Of a stretch of 64,000 nucleotides of DNA, positions 36,434 to 50,115 are shown piece after piece; position 1 is the stretch's first letter; each line of letters opens with the position of its first letter. Below the pieces are notes generated by a model, which saw nothing but the letters and a program-made list of their open reading frames with translations, was not told where the DNA came from and searched no databases. Origin of the DNA: Rosellinia necatrix (taxonomy: Eukaryota; Ascomycota; Sordariomycetes; Xylariales; Xylariaceae); the NCBI GenBank assembly GCA_021209875.1, contig JAGYVD010000010.1, positions 2,418,001 through 2,482,000 on the forward strand, read 5' to 3'. The position numbers and the translations under genes are program-made.

Positions 36434-39400
36434 CTATCGAGCTCTCATTTCACCTAATGCCTACGGTGGCTCACTATAATTTACAGGTATTATTGCGGTA
36501 TCTATTATTAACATCCCTTCTCCATACTAGTACCAGTACTATGTAACAGGGCCTACAGGGTCCTTTCGTCTGGTGGCAGATCTCCCACTCCGCTAATGAC
36601 ATTCTCCGCTAATGAACGGGTCAGAGACGGGGATAGGCAGTGCTACATAATTGGGTCTGATTGGGTTGATCTTCAGGCACGCTCGACGCTAACATGACCC
36701 GTATAGTTAATGTTAGAAAGCCTGCAAGACAGAGGCGGTCGTGCACATATCGCATATTTATAGCGAGATGATATGACGGGCATGGTGCATTCGGTGCAGA
36801 TCCTGATCGTGTACCTAAGTATCGTGACATATCCCATACCGCCTATTTGCAACACTCGTACCCAAATCGGGCATGGAATTTGGATTCGGCATAAACCCAA
36901 AGCCGCAAAGAAAACAAAGGATCATCATGGTGGGAAACGAAACGAGACAGAGCCGGGGGGATACCTCTCCGCATGCGCGCGATCCGCCTCTACTCGCGCT
37001 TTTGGGATCTGCGGGTTTTCGGTTTTCGGTTTTCGCGAGACAAGCCAATGCACCTTGTCATCGGTATTCACGGAGCCCGTTACAACCAGGCACGTCACGT
37101 CATGTAACTGATCTCGGGTCGACAGGTTGAATGATGCAGATCTATCTGTAGATGGAAGAACCCTGTCGAATCTACTATAACTACCACTATCGCCACTATT
37201 GTGTATGGTACTGCTGAACCACGGTCACCAGTTACCTACACTTACACTTACACTACACATAGTGTGCATTTATTGACCACCAAAGTAACAGGGGTCCCGA
37301 AGAAGAATACAGGCACAAACGGGCAACAAACAAACGGGCAAGTAGAGCGATTGGAGTGTAGTGTACACGTAGCACGTTTTCGTCAGGGATTACATGCACC
37401 TTGCTGATTGATCGTCTCGTTGCAGGAAACTCGATGTGGTCATGACGCTAGACGAAAACCAGCTCTCCCAACTACCTGCTGTAAGTGGCAACGTCGCCAT
37501 TCCAGTTCCAAGATCGGTGCTCTTAGGGGATCGACGTCGTTAATTGACGATCTTGGTCGGGACCGAAGATCCTCAGTGTCCGATGCTGCATCCCCCTTTA
37601 ATACTGCGATCGCGTCTCAGTCTCGCCGTGTATTCCATGAACATTCGATCTCGAATGGAACTGGGCAGACCTTGTCAGACTTTGAAGGTGCGAATGACGG
37701 ACATCGGGTGTGCTAATTGGGTTATATCACCTCCATAAGTGCCATCTATGGACACATGCATACCACCCTACGTGCGTGCGTGTGTGCGTGCGTGCGGTTA
37801 GCACCGCCAGAGATCCACGCAGGTACCAACAGCCACAATACACTAGACACTCAACCCCAGGAAACACGTCACCGACATCTTTCCTGTCTCATCCCTACGA
37901 TAACTCGTCGCCCACCTATCTCGCCCCGGACTATTATAAACTGTTCTCGTTGTCGAACAGTAGCGTATTGCCCCCTACCCGCATCACTGATCAGCCGTGC
38001 ATTTATAGATTGACCAAGCATCTTGTTAGCTTTGTTTCCGCACTCCAAGCGCGAGTCCACTAGCTACTATCAACCTACATTTGTCGATTGTTGGGGTTTG
38101 ATTCGTATTCGTCTTGGGACCAGACAATCAGTCCCTCCACCCAGCAGAGCCGCTAAAGTGGGCAACATGCTGGACCCGACCCAGGTCTCTATCCTCCGTT
38201 GCGCTAACCCCAGCTAAAGACGATAGCCAGTTCTCGAATGCTTCCATCGTGGGCTGGCCGGCCTCGTTCCGCTGGTAGTCTCATCGTCGCCTCGTGGCTC
38301 TGCTCGTGGCAATTTGTCACATCTACCGCCTTCTCACGTAGGATCTATCTCCGCTTCATGTCAAACTGCAATACTCGTCCTCACCTTCTCGTTTGAGTAC
38401 CCCGGAGACGACCATATCCGCAAATGGTGTAGTATGGATAGATGGCCCCTGGCATGGTGTTGTCCAAGGCACTAATGTCCCCTTGCAAACGGTACAAGCC
38501 GCTGTAGCGCGATTTAGCGGCCACGATAACGGGCTGCCGATCCCAAATGAGAGAACATCAATTCCCTTAATAATACATACATGAAGAATATGGAGCACCC
38601 TTTGGGTGTTTGCAATGATGGGGTTTGGACAATACCGTTCCCCGGGTTACCCCAGCTGGTTGCCTCGGAGAGTTATGCATGCTTGCTCGTCTGAAGTCGC
38701 CGGCCAACCGTCCGAGAAGATGCCGAGCCGGCTAACATACATACACACACGCATACCCAACCTAGCACATTTCTCATCTTTGAACAAGTGCTTATCTCAC
38801 AGGTACTACCGTCGGGAATCGCGGAAACCGAGGCCGGATCCGAACCTTTTATGCCCTTCACTTAGTAGGCTATATGTGAGGATAGTAGAGACAGATATTA
38901 CCAATGTCAGACTACGCATGACTAATGCTTTTTCCTTTGGGAGGAATTAGGCGGCGAGGATGGGATAAACTCTACGTGAAACAGCGTCATCCTACAAGGA
39001 CGATTCTGCCGCCGCAGGATCCTGGAGGCCACGAGAATGACGAGGAGGTCGATTCGCTGGAGGAACTTGGCCGAAGAAAGTTCCCCCCCCCTCTGACAAG
39101 GGTTTGTTGCCGTGCAGTAGGCGCTTCCGGCACTTGCCCGTCTCACCCACAGCCAGGTCTGAGCACCTAACACTGCCTGCCCACATACATCCTAACTACA
39201 TGCCTAACAACATGCCTAATTACATACCTAGTTGAGCTCACTCACATACAGTAGTTTTCCCCGCTACGCCTCGTCACGGATGGAGACGTCCGGCAGATTA
39301 ATGAATACAGAACATTGTCCTAACAGTTCTTTTTCTGCACTCCAACGGTCTCTTTTTTTTTTTTTTCCCAGTTCCTGTCATAGATGTTTCATAAGGCGAA

Positions 39401-40366
39401 GAAATCATGTATGTGAAGCATCCACGTTGGGCGCCACAGGCACTCCTCACCGACCCCGCGGAACGATACCCGGGGGGGAGGATCGGCGGGCAGCGGGCGG
39501 CGCGCCGGGGGAAGGGGGACAATTCTGGGAACGTGCATATGTACATATGTCTTATGTGCAAATATTGTAGCGTTATGTATGTAAGCTGGCATCTTACAGG
39601 CGTTGCACCCACTCACCAACCACCACCACCCACATTTCACTACCTACCACCACCTCCACCTCCACCCCATGCTCACAGCCCAGGCCCTGAGTAGTTAGGG
39701 CTAGACGCCTCGTCATCGGCCATCCCGACGCTTGCCTTACGCGGGCACACCTACCCTGCGTCTTGGGCTCTCTCTCTCTCTCTCCCTTTACGCGGGGAGG
39801 TTTGGTTTGTTAGACTAGGGCGTGGCTTGGGGGAGGCGGGCGTGGTGGGCTGGCGTTGCGTTTCAAACGCTGCCGGGGGGGTCAAGGGGGAGAAGGGAGA
39901 GAGGGTCTTGCGCCGCGCGCACCCGCTTTCTTGGGGGAGGGTTCTCGCTCTACCACTAGATCATGTGATCGCGCTGGGCGACTTCCGGTAACCCGAAAAC
40001 AGAATTGGGGCGCGGTGGACGCATTGAGGCGGAGGGGGAAGGGAGGGAGGGGGAGGATTTCGTCTTCTACGGCTGCTAATGCCGTATTTGCAGGTTTTAC
40101 TTACATAAGACCTGATACATACGTGCCATTTAGTGTCGTTGTTATCGTTGTTGTTGTTGGTGGTGCTGTCGGTGCCGTTGTTGTCGACATCGTATCGTAG
40201 GGCCGCTGTGTGGGTTTGATGGGAGGGGGCTTGGATGAGCTTGTCCGGGTCGACGCGCCCGAGATGTTGGAGGCGGGGACGAGTTGGATGTGGGACTCGA
40301 GGGTCTCGAGGGTCTTGCTTGAGGTTCTGTGCGGGAATGGATAGCACGAATGCATCTAGATCAGCG

Positions 40367-40413
40367 TGCAGTGCAGGGCAGGGCAGAGCAGAGCAGAGCA
40401 GTGCAGTGCAGTG
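40367..40413. repeat. Pentanucleotide GCAGT/GCAGG/GCAGA tract
   Basis: About nine GCAGN units in a row, in a gene-poor stretch. Confidence 0.85.
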
Positions 40414-42814
40414 TTCGCGCGCTGATGTAAGCCCCGGTATCGCCGGTCATGCGGCTAGAATGATGCACGTTGCAGGATACCGCGCTTGTATCTTGGTTGG
40501 GTAATTTATGAGGCAAACCCTCGTCGCCGACGCGGGTCTCTGTGAGGACGTGTTGGTTTGATAACTCGAGCCCGGCAAATCTTCAGCAAAACAACGGGAC
40601 GGAACAGCCGGAGGTACAACGACTGCCAAACTCGTATCACGAGCCTGCTCGCAGCAAGCACGGGACTACCTCCTCTGACCCCCTGGAGTAGGCTAGGCTA
40701 GGCTATATGGTTTGAACATCTACTGTTTATTAGACAGCCAGTATAGGTTAACAGGGCTTGGTAGTCAGTCATGGGTGTAGGGTATCGATGGTTTGTTGAT
40801 ACACGATGGAAGAGCACCGCCTCGGTTCCTAGCCAGCAACGTAAGACCCGTGGTAGACTCTGTAAATACTTTATTACCGAAGTAAGAACATTCCCGGGAG
40901 TCTATACATGCATGCTGCGTTGTGTTGTTGGCTCGCCCTGTCCTAGTTGTGGTGAAGGAGCTGTTCGTGATGCAACAAGTCGTCCGTTTACGATATATGA
41001 GACCGACAAACAATGAAGATGACAGTGGCTACTAAGCAATTAACTCGTTATACATTATCTCATTGTTCTGGAACGTAGGGTTTCAATTATAAACATTTGA
41101 ACGAGGGTAACTTGGCGAGATGTTGATGTAGGCATGACTATGAACGTGCACCTGTAGATATAGGGGTAAGTAGATGGATGCCAGGAGCCACGTAATTAGA
41201 ACCTCGTCTTATTATTCTTTGTGAAATATGAACTTTACCTCGAAAGATATAATTCGTAAATTGACTGCTCAGATACATCCAGGCTATAAGGTGCGCGATG
41301 AATGAGTAAGCTAGGCGAATCTTTCGCGCGGTTAGAACTCCGACCTCCGGCGCTTGATGAGAGCAAGACAATGTTTGGTAGTAAAAGGTTTCAGTTTTCA
41401 CTTCTATACGCGCTTATTCTTTAATGTTCCCGATTCTCTCCTGGAACTATTCGTATTGGGTGCACATGAGAGGACTTGATACAGGGGCGTCTGTTCATCT
41501 CGGCGTGCATATCTAGTCCTAGGGTTTCCCAGTGAATGACACAGGTGAAACCAGATCTCTGCAGTTCCGAAATGAGAGACTCTGTGTCAGGGTTGATGAA
41601 CACACTTTTGCTACACAATATATATTCACATGATTACGATCTGAATGTGTCTGGTGTAAAAAGCAGCTTGGGTGGTACTGGCTATCCTACGGTGTAGTCC
41701 CAGTGGTTGGTATATTGGTGTATATAAGGATTAAAGGCCTCCCACCTTGAATGATAGGGCTAGGAATCAATATAATCGACCCGTACCCTTATGTTAACCT
41801 ATATACTTGTGCCTAGACTTCACTCCAGACATTCAGCACATGACAGAATAGCACCTCACGTCGTTGATCTATAGGCGCATCGAGATTGAACAGAATAGAC
41901 GATGCGTTCACTAAAAATGAATTTAATACGGCTATTCAAGCGAAAGGTAAAGAACAGCAATGTTACTTATAGAGTGAATGAGTGTTTTCATACTGGCACC
42001 TGTCGTATAGGGGGGTTACATGATCACCACGGTGGTGACACCGCCTATGATATCGGTCTCAGTACACGTAAACATTCAAAGGCGATCGGAGCATTACCCA
42101 ACAGTACGCGCGCACGTACGATGTGAGTCTATAACAGTTCGTGAGACATACATGCTTGCCATCCAAGTTTGCCATCCAAGTTTACCATATATGATTGCCC
42201 AGCTTGCAGACCGTAAAAGCGATTTGTTGGGCCGTGTTGGCTGCCTTCGACTTACACCACTTGGTGGATATTTTGGTGGATTATTTTGGTGGATATTCTG
42301 ATGGATATTTGGTGTCTACACTTCTCGCTGTAACCACCAGCTCTCATGTTTTAGCACAATGCATTCAGCAAAAACCTAAAACGTGTACCTACACATTATA
42401 CACTACCGCCCGCAATCTAGAAACATCCATCAGATCGAGATTTATGGCAGGACAGCGAGGACAGCGAGGACAATGCCTCTGTCCGGCCCAGGCACCTAGA
42501 GTACCTACGCGTCGGTCACGTGAGCGTCACCCAACCACAGCCGCCCCTGGGTTTTAGTAGGTACCTATAGTAACTACGAAGTACGTAGGTATTGTTACCT
42601 ATCTTGGTACGGGCTTACCTCTTATCAGTAAGCATAGTCGTACGACCAATCAGATTTGCCAGAATCTGATAGGTCCGACCTCCCCAATGGGCAATGGGCG
42701 ATGGCAGCATATAGGCGTCGCGACAGGGTTTCCTCTTTGTCTGAAGTTTTTTGATTTTTATTTTTTTAATCTCTCAGCCTCGCCCCCGATGGTCGATTGA
42801 ATCTGGCAACAACC

Positions 42815-45800
42815 ATGGCGAACGTCGAGTTTGGGCTAACTGTTGGCTTCTACTTTTACCCGTGCGGCCTCATCGCGACTCTGTTCCTCTCCCAGTTGGC
42901 GCGGTATCGGTACAAGTACGCCGGCAGCGGCCCTCAGGTCGACGAGAAGCATGTCGAGAAGATCCAGCGATTCTACGCGAAATGTGTGTGGCTGGCACAG
43001 CTCGCCCTGACCCCGTTGCTGGTATGTCTCCTGATCGGCCGTCCCAATTGGCCCTCACACGCGCTCTGATAGATCTGCTAATCGTCCCATCGTCCACCGC
43101 AGCTGGCCAGCATCATCCTAGCCTCGTATAACGCGGTCGCGAGTCGGGATCGCCAAACCAACTTCCCATACAGCGCCTATCTGGTATCTATGAACCCCCA
43201 AACCACCTTACTCAATGCAACACGAGGGCAAGCTAATGCACACGCGTATCTAGGCTTCTCACATTGCCGTTCTGCTCTACTTCTCGGCTGGCCTCTTGCC
43301 CGACCCTGATGGACCATGGACCCCGACCGTCCCCCATTGCTTCGCCTGGGGAGTCGGCCTATTGGTCGAGGCTGTGATCGCGGCCGTGTTCTTATCCGAG
43401 CACCGCGCTATCGACGCGCCGCTGGGACTGCTCGACAGCCTGTTTAGCCTTGCCATGACGCGCATTGTCTTGCTCCTGATCATGATCTTCCTCGTTGTCC
43501 GCAGGGAACTTGAGCTGAAGAAAGCCGAGCCGGGATCGGCAGCCGAGCGACGGCCCCTTCTCGAGAACGGCGACGGCCATACGAACGGTTATGGTGGCAC
43601 GGCTTCTGTTCCGGCTAAACCGGACGCCAAGAAGTCGCGTGACCCGTCCAAGTCAAACTGGTTTGATTATTTTGCAGGCACTCGAGTGCTGTTCCCCTAC
43701 CTTTGGTACGTCTGTCCGACCACGGATCCATGAACATGAGCCCCTGTTTCCATTCTAACATGTCTTAGGCCATCGAATTCGCCACTTCACCAAGCGACCG
43801 TTCTTCTCTGTGTAATCCTTCTAATTGCTCAACGTGTCGGTAAGTTGAACTTCCCATGTCAGACTGTCATCGAAGGACAGGCCGCCTTGCTCAACTCTCA
43901 ATGTACCGGGACTTCTGCTGCACTTTGAATTTTGTGTATTGTATATATATATATACCTTGTCTTGGGAGCGAGATTGCTAACTTCCTATGACAGTCAACA
44001 TCCTGGTTCCCTTGCAACTAGGTGTGCTTGTCGATTCCCTCGGATACGGTAAGATCCCGTACAAGGAGGTAATTCTCTACGTGGTATATCGAGGTCTCCA
44101 GGGCCAACAAGGCGTTCTCGGATCCGCTCGGTCCGTGCTATGGATTCCGGTCTCCCAATCTCTATTCCGAAGATTATCATGCGCCGCTTTCGAGCACGTC
44201 CTTGGACTGTCCATGGATTTCCACCTTAGCAAACGGATCGGCGAGGTCACAAGTGCTCTTAGCCGTGGTAGTGCCATCAACACTTTCCTTGAGAACTTCC
44301 TGTTTCAGGTTTTCCCCATGCTCTTCGATATCTTCGTGGCCGCCGTCGTGTTTTTCTTCAAGTACGACGCATTTTACACCCTTATTGTCCTGGTCATCAT
44401 GTGGTCATACATTTTTATGACCATTTATATGGCCAAATACCGGGGCAAACAAAGAAGAGACATGGCGACCAAGGCTAGAGATATGGAGGCTACAAAGTAA
44501 GTCAATTCCCCCTATTTGCATTTGCTCACGTATGCTGACTGAGAGCCAGAACCGATGCTATTATGGCTTATGAAACCGTACAACACAACTGTGCTGTACC
44601 GGCGGAGACGGAAAAGTATAGGGGCCATGTCGTCACATATCAGAAGGCCGAACGTCTTGTGCTTCTCTCACTGAATTTCCTCAACTTGACGCAGAGTTCG
44701 GTATTCACCGTTGGTGTCGCAATGATTGTTGCCGTGTCTACCTACAAGATCGCCCACGGCCAGCAAAGCGTTTCCGACTTCGTCAGTCTCATCACCTATT
44801 TCGCTCAGCTACAGGCACCGCTTAATTTCTTTGGCACATTTTATACGATGCTACAGAACAATCTCATCGAAGCAGAGCGTATGCTGGAGTTGGTGAGTTG
44901 CCCCCTGTCCTAGAATGAATACCATGTGGCTAATAAGAATTTAGTTCGGGGAGACGTCTGGGGTCGTGGAAAAGCCAAATGCGAAGGGTTTACCTTCTCC
45001 AAAAGGCGAAATCAAATTCAACGACGTCACTTTTGCCTACCAAGACAAAGAATCCGTTCTGCATGGGATCAGTTTTACTGTTGCGCCGGGCACTAAAACG
45101 GCGCTTGTAGGAGAGTCAGGAAGCGGCAAATCTACATGCTTAAGACTTTTGTTCCGATTCTATGACGTGGGCAACGGGTCGATCACTGTCGATGGGAACG
45201 ATGTTCGCGATTTGAAGATCGACGGGTTGCGCAAGCATATCGGTGTAGTGCCGCAAGACACTGTCCTATTCAACGCTACAATCATGTACAACCTGCTATA
45301 TGCCGACCCCAAAGCTACCGAGGCGGATGTTTATGAAGCCTGCAAGGCGGCAAACATTCACGAGCGCATCATGGCATTCCCTGACCAGTACAACACCAAA
45401 GTAGGGGAGAGAGGCCTGAAGCTGTCAGGTGGTGAACGCCAACGAGTAAGTGGTCTGTTTTCGAACAAGCGACCGTGCTTGCATACTAAAAACTGATATA
45501 GATTGCCATCGCACGTGCGATTTTGAAGAACGCACGCATCCTACTGCTAGATGAGGCTACTGCATCTCTAGATTCGCACACTGAACGCCAAATTCAAGAG
45601 GCTCTTGAGCGAGTGACAGCTGGCCGCACCACGGTAACAATTGCGTACGTATCCACCCCTGAACATATACGGATGAGGATAGAACCAAGGAAGCTAACAT
45701 GGGAATAAATATAGGCATCGTCTGTCTACAATTGTAGACTCGGACCAGATCATCGTCCTCCACAAAGGCAAAGTTGTTGAGAGGGGCACGCACCACGAGC

Positions 45801-45898
45801 TTCTCGAGCTCAAGGGTAGTTATCATGCTATGTGGGAGAAGCAAACGGCGACAGATAAGAAAAAGTCGGACAAAGACGACGCGAAAACCGAGGAGTAG
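42815..45898 (+). CDS. HMT1-type half-size ABC transporter (ABCB6/ATM-like, vacuolar)
   Basis: Nine exons: 42815-43021, 43103-43183, 43254-43705, 43769-43839, 43995-44496, 44550-44892, 44945-45445, 45502-45644 and 45715-45898. They give 827 residues, close to fission yeast Hmt1. An N-terminal membrane region (about 1-250) precedes the six-helix ABC membrane domain, the arrangement of HMT1 and ABCB6. The nucleotide-binding domain has Walker [10 protein letters not shown], signature LSGGERQR, Walker B ILLLDEAT and the H-loop AHRLST split by the last intron. The C terminus is Lys/Asp-rich. Relatives sit in the vacuolar membrane and move phytochelatin-metal or glutathione conjugates. Phase is kept at all eight GT-AG introns, so the gene looks intact. 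It is convergent with the ligase. Metal or xenobiotic cargo is inferred only from the family. Confidence 0.94.
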
Positions 45899-46404
45899 AT
45901 ACGTGATTAATTCTTCTCGACACACGGAACTCTAGGGTTGTATTTTACAATGTTGCATACTACTGCAATCTCCAATATACACTTAATATTCTAGATCATA
46001 TCTGTTCATAAACCCATGTGAAAATACCGTTCTCGACACGAGGTGCAGGCTGCTGGGTTTGGAACGAAGCCCAGTTATGTTACTGTACAATACCTCTGGC
46101 GTCCTTGCTACCTAAGATGGTTCAGGGGGGGTCCCAGGGACTCCGCAAACGCTGTTAAGCCCTAAACAAGAAGCCAATCTAGGTGATTAGTCAGGAAAGG
46201 GTAGCCTGACACAGGGTATTCTCGTATGAAATAATTGACGGTTGTGTTCTTATTTCTAAGTGTCGTAACGATAAAGGGTATATACAGGCATCTCGGCCAG
46301 GGGAGGAGGAGGTGGGGGGGGGGAGGGCCGCCTTTTCTCTAGAATATATATACAATCCTACTAATATCCTTGGGGCAAAATCAAATCAACGAGCACGCGA
46401 TTGA
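45899..46404. other. Spacer between convergent ABC and ligase genes
   Basis: About 500 nt, AT-rich with a G-run at about 46300-46325. It contains the two 3' ends. No gene seen. Confidence 0.65.
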
Positions 46405-48159
46405 CTAGAGCTTAGCCCTGGCCTCTGCATCCAACGAACATAGACCGTCCCTCATCTCGACGAGCTGCTTCCGCAGGATCTTCCCGGTCGGGTTCTTGGG
46501 CAGGCGGGCGACCTGCCAGACGCCGCCCCGGAGCTTCTTGTAGCCGCTGACCTCGCCGTCGACGTCGCGGTGGACGTCGCGGAGGGCGCGGGCGCGGCGG
46601 GCGGCGGGGGCGGCGGCGAGGCGGTCGCGGAGGACGACCCAGGCCGTGGGCAGCTCGGTGAGCCGGGCCTCGTCCCAGGTGGCGCCGACGCCGGCCTCGA
46701 GGACGTGCGGGTGGGCGTTGAGGTGCGCCTCGAGCTCGGCGGGGGCGATCTGGAAGCCCTTGTACTTGATGAGGTCCTTGGTGCGGCCGACGACGGCGAC
46801 GGCGCCCGTGGCCGCGTCGACCGTGCACACGTCGCCCGTGTTGTACCAGCCGGGCAAGGGGTACCCCCGCGCGTCGGCGTCGGCGTCGAAGGCGTACCCG
46901 CGCGCGATGTTCGGCCCGCGCAGCCACAGCTCGCCGGGCCCGCCCTCGGGCGCGTCCTCGGCCGTGCCCTCCCGCTTCAGGCACGCCTCGATCCCCGGCA
47001 GCAGACGCCCCGTCACCCCGTCCGGCACCGCCTCGCCGCTGCTCTGGTACGCCACGTACCCCGCCGCCTCCGTCATCCCGTACACCTGGTTCAGCCTCCA
47101 GGGCGCCTTGTCCAGGACCCGCTCGAGCAGCTCGGGCTTCAGCGCGCCGCCGACGTTGAGCACGCGCGCGCACGAGAAGGCGGCTCGCGTCCTCGCCGAC
47201 GCCGTGTCGTTGCCCTCGTTGCCGTTGCCGTCGTCATCGTCGTCGTCGTCGTCCGAGTTGGCGATCTGCAGCACCACGCTGGGCACCCCCTGGAACACGG
47301 TCGCCCGGTTCGAGCCGACGAGGGCCACGTACTCGGCGAAGCGGTAGGCCGGCATCGCGTGGTGCAGCATGCCGGCCCAGGGGCCGAGGAAGAGCGGCAC
47401 GGTCGTGTTGGCGATGTGCGCCCACGGCGTGAAGGCGACGCAGCGCGCGTCCGGCGCGAACACGCTGCGGTCCCGCGCCAGGAGCTGGTGGCAGTTGGCC
47501 ACGAAGTTGTGGTGCGTCAGCTCGACGCCCTTGGGCTCGCCCGTCGTGCCCGAGGAGAGGTGGATGGTCGCCAGCCGCGTCCGCGTGTCGGCGTGGTGCG
47601 GCACGGGGAGGCGCTCGGCGGCGAGGAAGTCGTCCGGCACGTGCCGGTGGTCGCTGCCGTCCGGCTCCGGCGCCGCCCGCGACACCACCGTCAGGATCTC
47701 GGGCGCCGCCCATGCGATGCCCCGGGCCGCCAGCTTCTCGGCCGCGACGGCGACGGCCGCGCGCACGGCGGGCACGACGGGGCCGTACGCGACGACGAAG
47801 TCCGGCCGCGCCACGGCGATCCCGTGGCCGATCTCGGCGGCCTTCAGCGCGTGGTTGACGGGGCACGCGACGCCGCCCGTCCAGAGGATCGCGTGCACCA
47901 GCTCCAGGAAGTCGACGCTGTTCGGCAGCACGACGACCCAGCGCGCCTGGTCCGCCGGCGCCAACCCGTCCTGGAGGCCCTTGGCGATCCGCCCCGCGCG
48001 CTCCCGCAGCTGGCCGATGGTGATGCTGCGGTTCGTGAGGCTGTCCTTGGCCACGAGGTGGGACTCGGGCAGGTCCCCGTGCGCCGAGGTGTGAAGCAGC
48101 TCCGTCAGGTTCAGATCCGTCGGGATCGCGATCTCCTCCCGCGACTTGTAGATGCGCAT
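46405..48159 (-). CDS. Peroxisomal acyl/aryl-CoA ligase (AMP-binding, 4-coumarate-CoA ligase-like)
   Basis: Intronless, 584 residues. It activates a carboxylic acid via an acyl-adenylate to its CoA thioester. Motifs: phosphate-binding LSSGTTGEPKG (201-211), the A5-type YGMTEAAGY, GWYNTGD, the hinge GRTKDLIKYKGFQIAPAELE, and the catalytic Lys in KNPTGKILRK near the end. The protein ends in AKL, a PTS1 peroxisomal signal. An Asp-rich insert near 300 is encoded by a GAC/GAT repeat (47231-47262) and is probably a surface loop. Very GC-rich. About 3 kb away and divergent lies an enoyl-CoA hydratase also carrying PTS1, suggesting a shared peroxisomal pathway. The substrate (fatty, phenylpropenoid or other acid) cannot be told from sequence. 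Confidence 0.92.
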   Translation of the reverse strand: MRIYKSREEIAIPTDLNLTELLHTSAHGDLPESHLVAKDSLTNRSITIGQLRERAGRIAKGLQDGLAPADQARWVVVLPNSVDFLELVHAILWTGGVACPVNHALKAAEIGHGIAVARPDFVVAYGPVVPAVRAAVAVAAEKLAARGIAWAAPEILTVVSRAAPEPDGSDHRHVPDDFLAAERLPVPHHADTRTRLATIHLSSGTTGEPKGVELTHHNFVANCHQLLARDRSVFAPDARCVAFTPWAHIANTTVPLFLGPWAGMLHHAMPAYRFAEYVALVGSNRATVFQGVPSVVLQIANSDDDDDDDDGNGNEGNDTASARTRAAFSCARVLNVGGALKPELLERVLDKAPWRLNQVYGMTEAAGYVAYQSSGEAVPDGVTGRLLPGIEACLKREGTAEDAPEGGPGELWLRGPNIARGYAFDADADARGYPLPGWYNTGDVCTVDAATGAVAVVGRTKDLIKYKGFQIAPAELEAHLNAHPHVLEAGVGATWDEARLTELPTAWVVLRDRLAAAPAARRARALRDVHRDVDGEVSGYKKLRGGVWQVARLPKNPTGKILRKQLVEMRDGLCSLDAEARAKL

Positions 48160-50074
48160 CTTGTCCGCCCGTCTCCCGATCTACTGCTCATTTACTTTTT
48201 TATGTCGTCCGTGATTAGTCCGTCTTGCTCGGCGATGGGTAAATGGCTTTCCTTTCGCTCGGAGGGGGGGGGGCTGAAGCGTTCCCTGGGGCAACAATGC
48301 GGCTCGACAAGCAACATTTCGAGAAAGGTTCGCGAGCTAACGAATCCCGCCACGCGCGGGTTAGGCTGTATAAAGGCTAGACGGGCCAACCAGCGAGCCC
48401 ACCGGACTGTCCGGACTTCCTTTCCCTCATCCCCGGGGCACGCGGCAAATAATAACCTCGCTCTGTAAAAGTCGGGCTTCAACCCGAGGTATAATTTTCA
48501 CTCCACCGCCCAACCCTCCCCCAACCCAGTCCAGCCCAGCCCAGCCCAGCTATAGGACGGGAACAGGCGAATATCGTCTTGGCAATCCATCTCACAGGAC
48601 GGGCCGATATACGCCTATTGGCTTGTTGGTTCGCGGACATGAAGTGCCTACAGCTGGGAAGGCGAACGTTACACCCGGATTCTGGCATAGTGTCTCTGGA
48701 CCAGTACTGGCCTACTGGCCTACTGACATCCTGGCCTGCTGGCATGCTGGCCTACTGGATACGACGCCCGGTTCACCTCCTATGACTAGAGAGGGGGCGC
48801 ATATCACTTCTCATTTAGGGAAATGGATACCCGACAACCGCCGTCGCGAGGCGGTCTTGAGGAACGGAATTGGTAACGAATAGCTAATGATTCAGGAGTT
48901 TTTTTTTGCACACTACAGGGCACGCTAGAACCTTACCCGGTCTAGGCCTCTCATCCACCCAAATTAAAATCTCGGGACTCGGAAATTTTCCTCACCTGCG
49001 CAAAAAACTGGGGAGGGGGGGGGGGGATGAGATGGATGAGATGGATGAGATGGATGGATATTGCGACATATATTGCACCGTATATAGTGTATACTAACCA
49101 TTTCCGGAGCGAACCAGCCAAGGAAAAGGACCGGAAGCACGGACGCTGGAGACAGACGGGCATCATGTTCGGTAGCAAAACCCGTTTCGAGGAGTTGTCG
49201 GGGTGGCACGAAACACTTGTATCCAAATCGGGAGGGGGGACACTATTACTGGGAGTAGATTGGCCCTTTCAATGGCGCGAGATTCAGATCTTGATCGCGA
49301 ACACATACCACACATGCCCTACACATACCTAACACATACTTAACACACGCACTGTATAACATCCGATACGATGAACTTCATGGGGTAAATGATAGCACAC
49401 GCGCTATCTAACACATACCTGTCATAGTAGACCTATACCCGGCTGCACACGTGCAGAGAGATGCGAAGTAAGGAGTGCCAAGTAACGCCTGCGCTACGAT
49501 ACGAAACCAAACCATTGAAATCCCTCTCTCCTCTCCTTTCCCTTCCTCACCGAAGGGCCGATATCCGCCCTTGTGAGCGAGGGCATTGCCATGCGACTAA
49601 GGCTGAGCCTACCGGTACATGTAGCGTCCGTTTAGTAGTGCCCGTTGAATTTACTAATGAGGGCTAATACCACTAGCCGGGAGTCGGCATTTGAGAAGCC
49701 CTGACCTATACAAGTACTTTAGTCTCCTTACCGAGTGAAAGGAGATAAGACGTATACAATGTCCTAGAGGCCGGATATGACATCCTAGATGAGAGAGACG
49801 GATAGAGACAGATAGCGGGAGAGGGCGGAGAGTGGCCGGCAGAGACAGAGACTGACAGAGACTGACAAAGATAGAGAGGGAAGGACGACAAAGGCTTGGC
49901 AACTGTATTCCCCCCTTCCCTCCTAAAGTTTGACGTGATATTTTAGACCGAGGTGACGAAGTTGGTAAACGAGGAACGAAGGCCGAGATCCTAGGCTTTC
50001 CAGCTGCCTTCCTAGAGAAACGTCAAAGCGCAAACACCAATTCTTCTTCTTAAGGCAGTCCCCAAGGACCACCC

Positions 50075-50115
50075 ATCGACACTATCGACACTATCGACAC
50101 TATCGACACTATCGA
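50075..50115. repeat. 9-nt minisatellite, unit ATCGACACT
   Basis: Four perfect units plus a partial fifth. Confidence 0.92.

Larger units (their letters stand above)
33253..42814. other. 9.5 kb gene-poor region
   Basis: No intact gene supported. It holds TG-rich repeats (34394-34461), a poly-T run (about 34511-34532), a 7-nt GTCGACT repeat (36406-36433), a CAG-type tract (40367-40413), and many short frames on both strands without domains. A minus-strand stretch near 40100-40350 looks protein-like but could not be assigned (see findings). The right end is the promoter of the ABC transporter. Confidence 0.55.

Noticed and set aside
46570..48468. 632-codon plus frame opposite the acyl-CoA ligase
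   Set aside because: Antisense shadow: Arg/Gly/Val-rich with no domain, while the minus strand carries a complete family signature.
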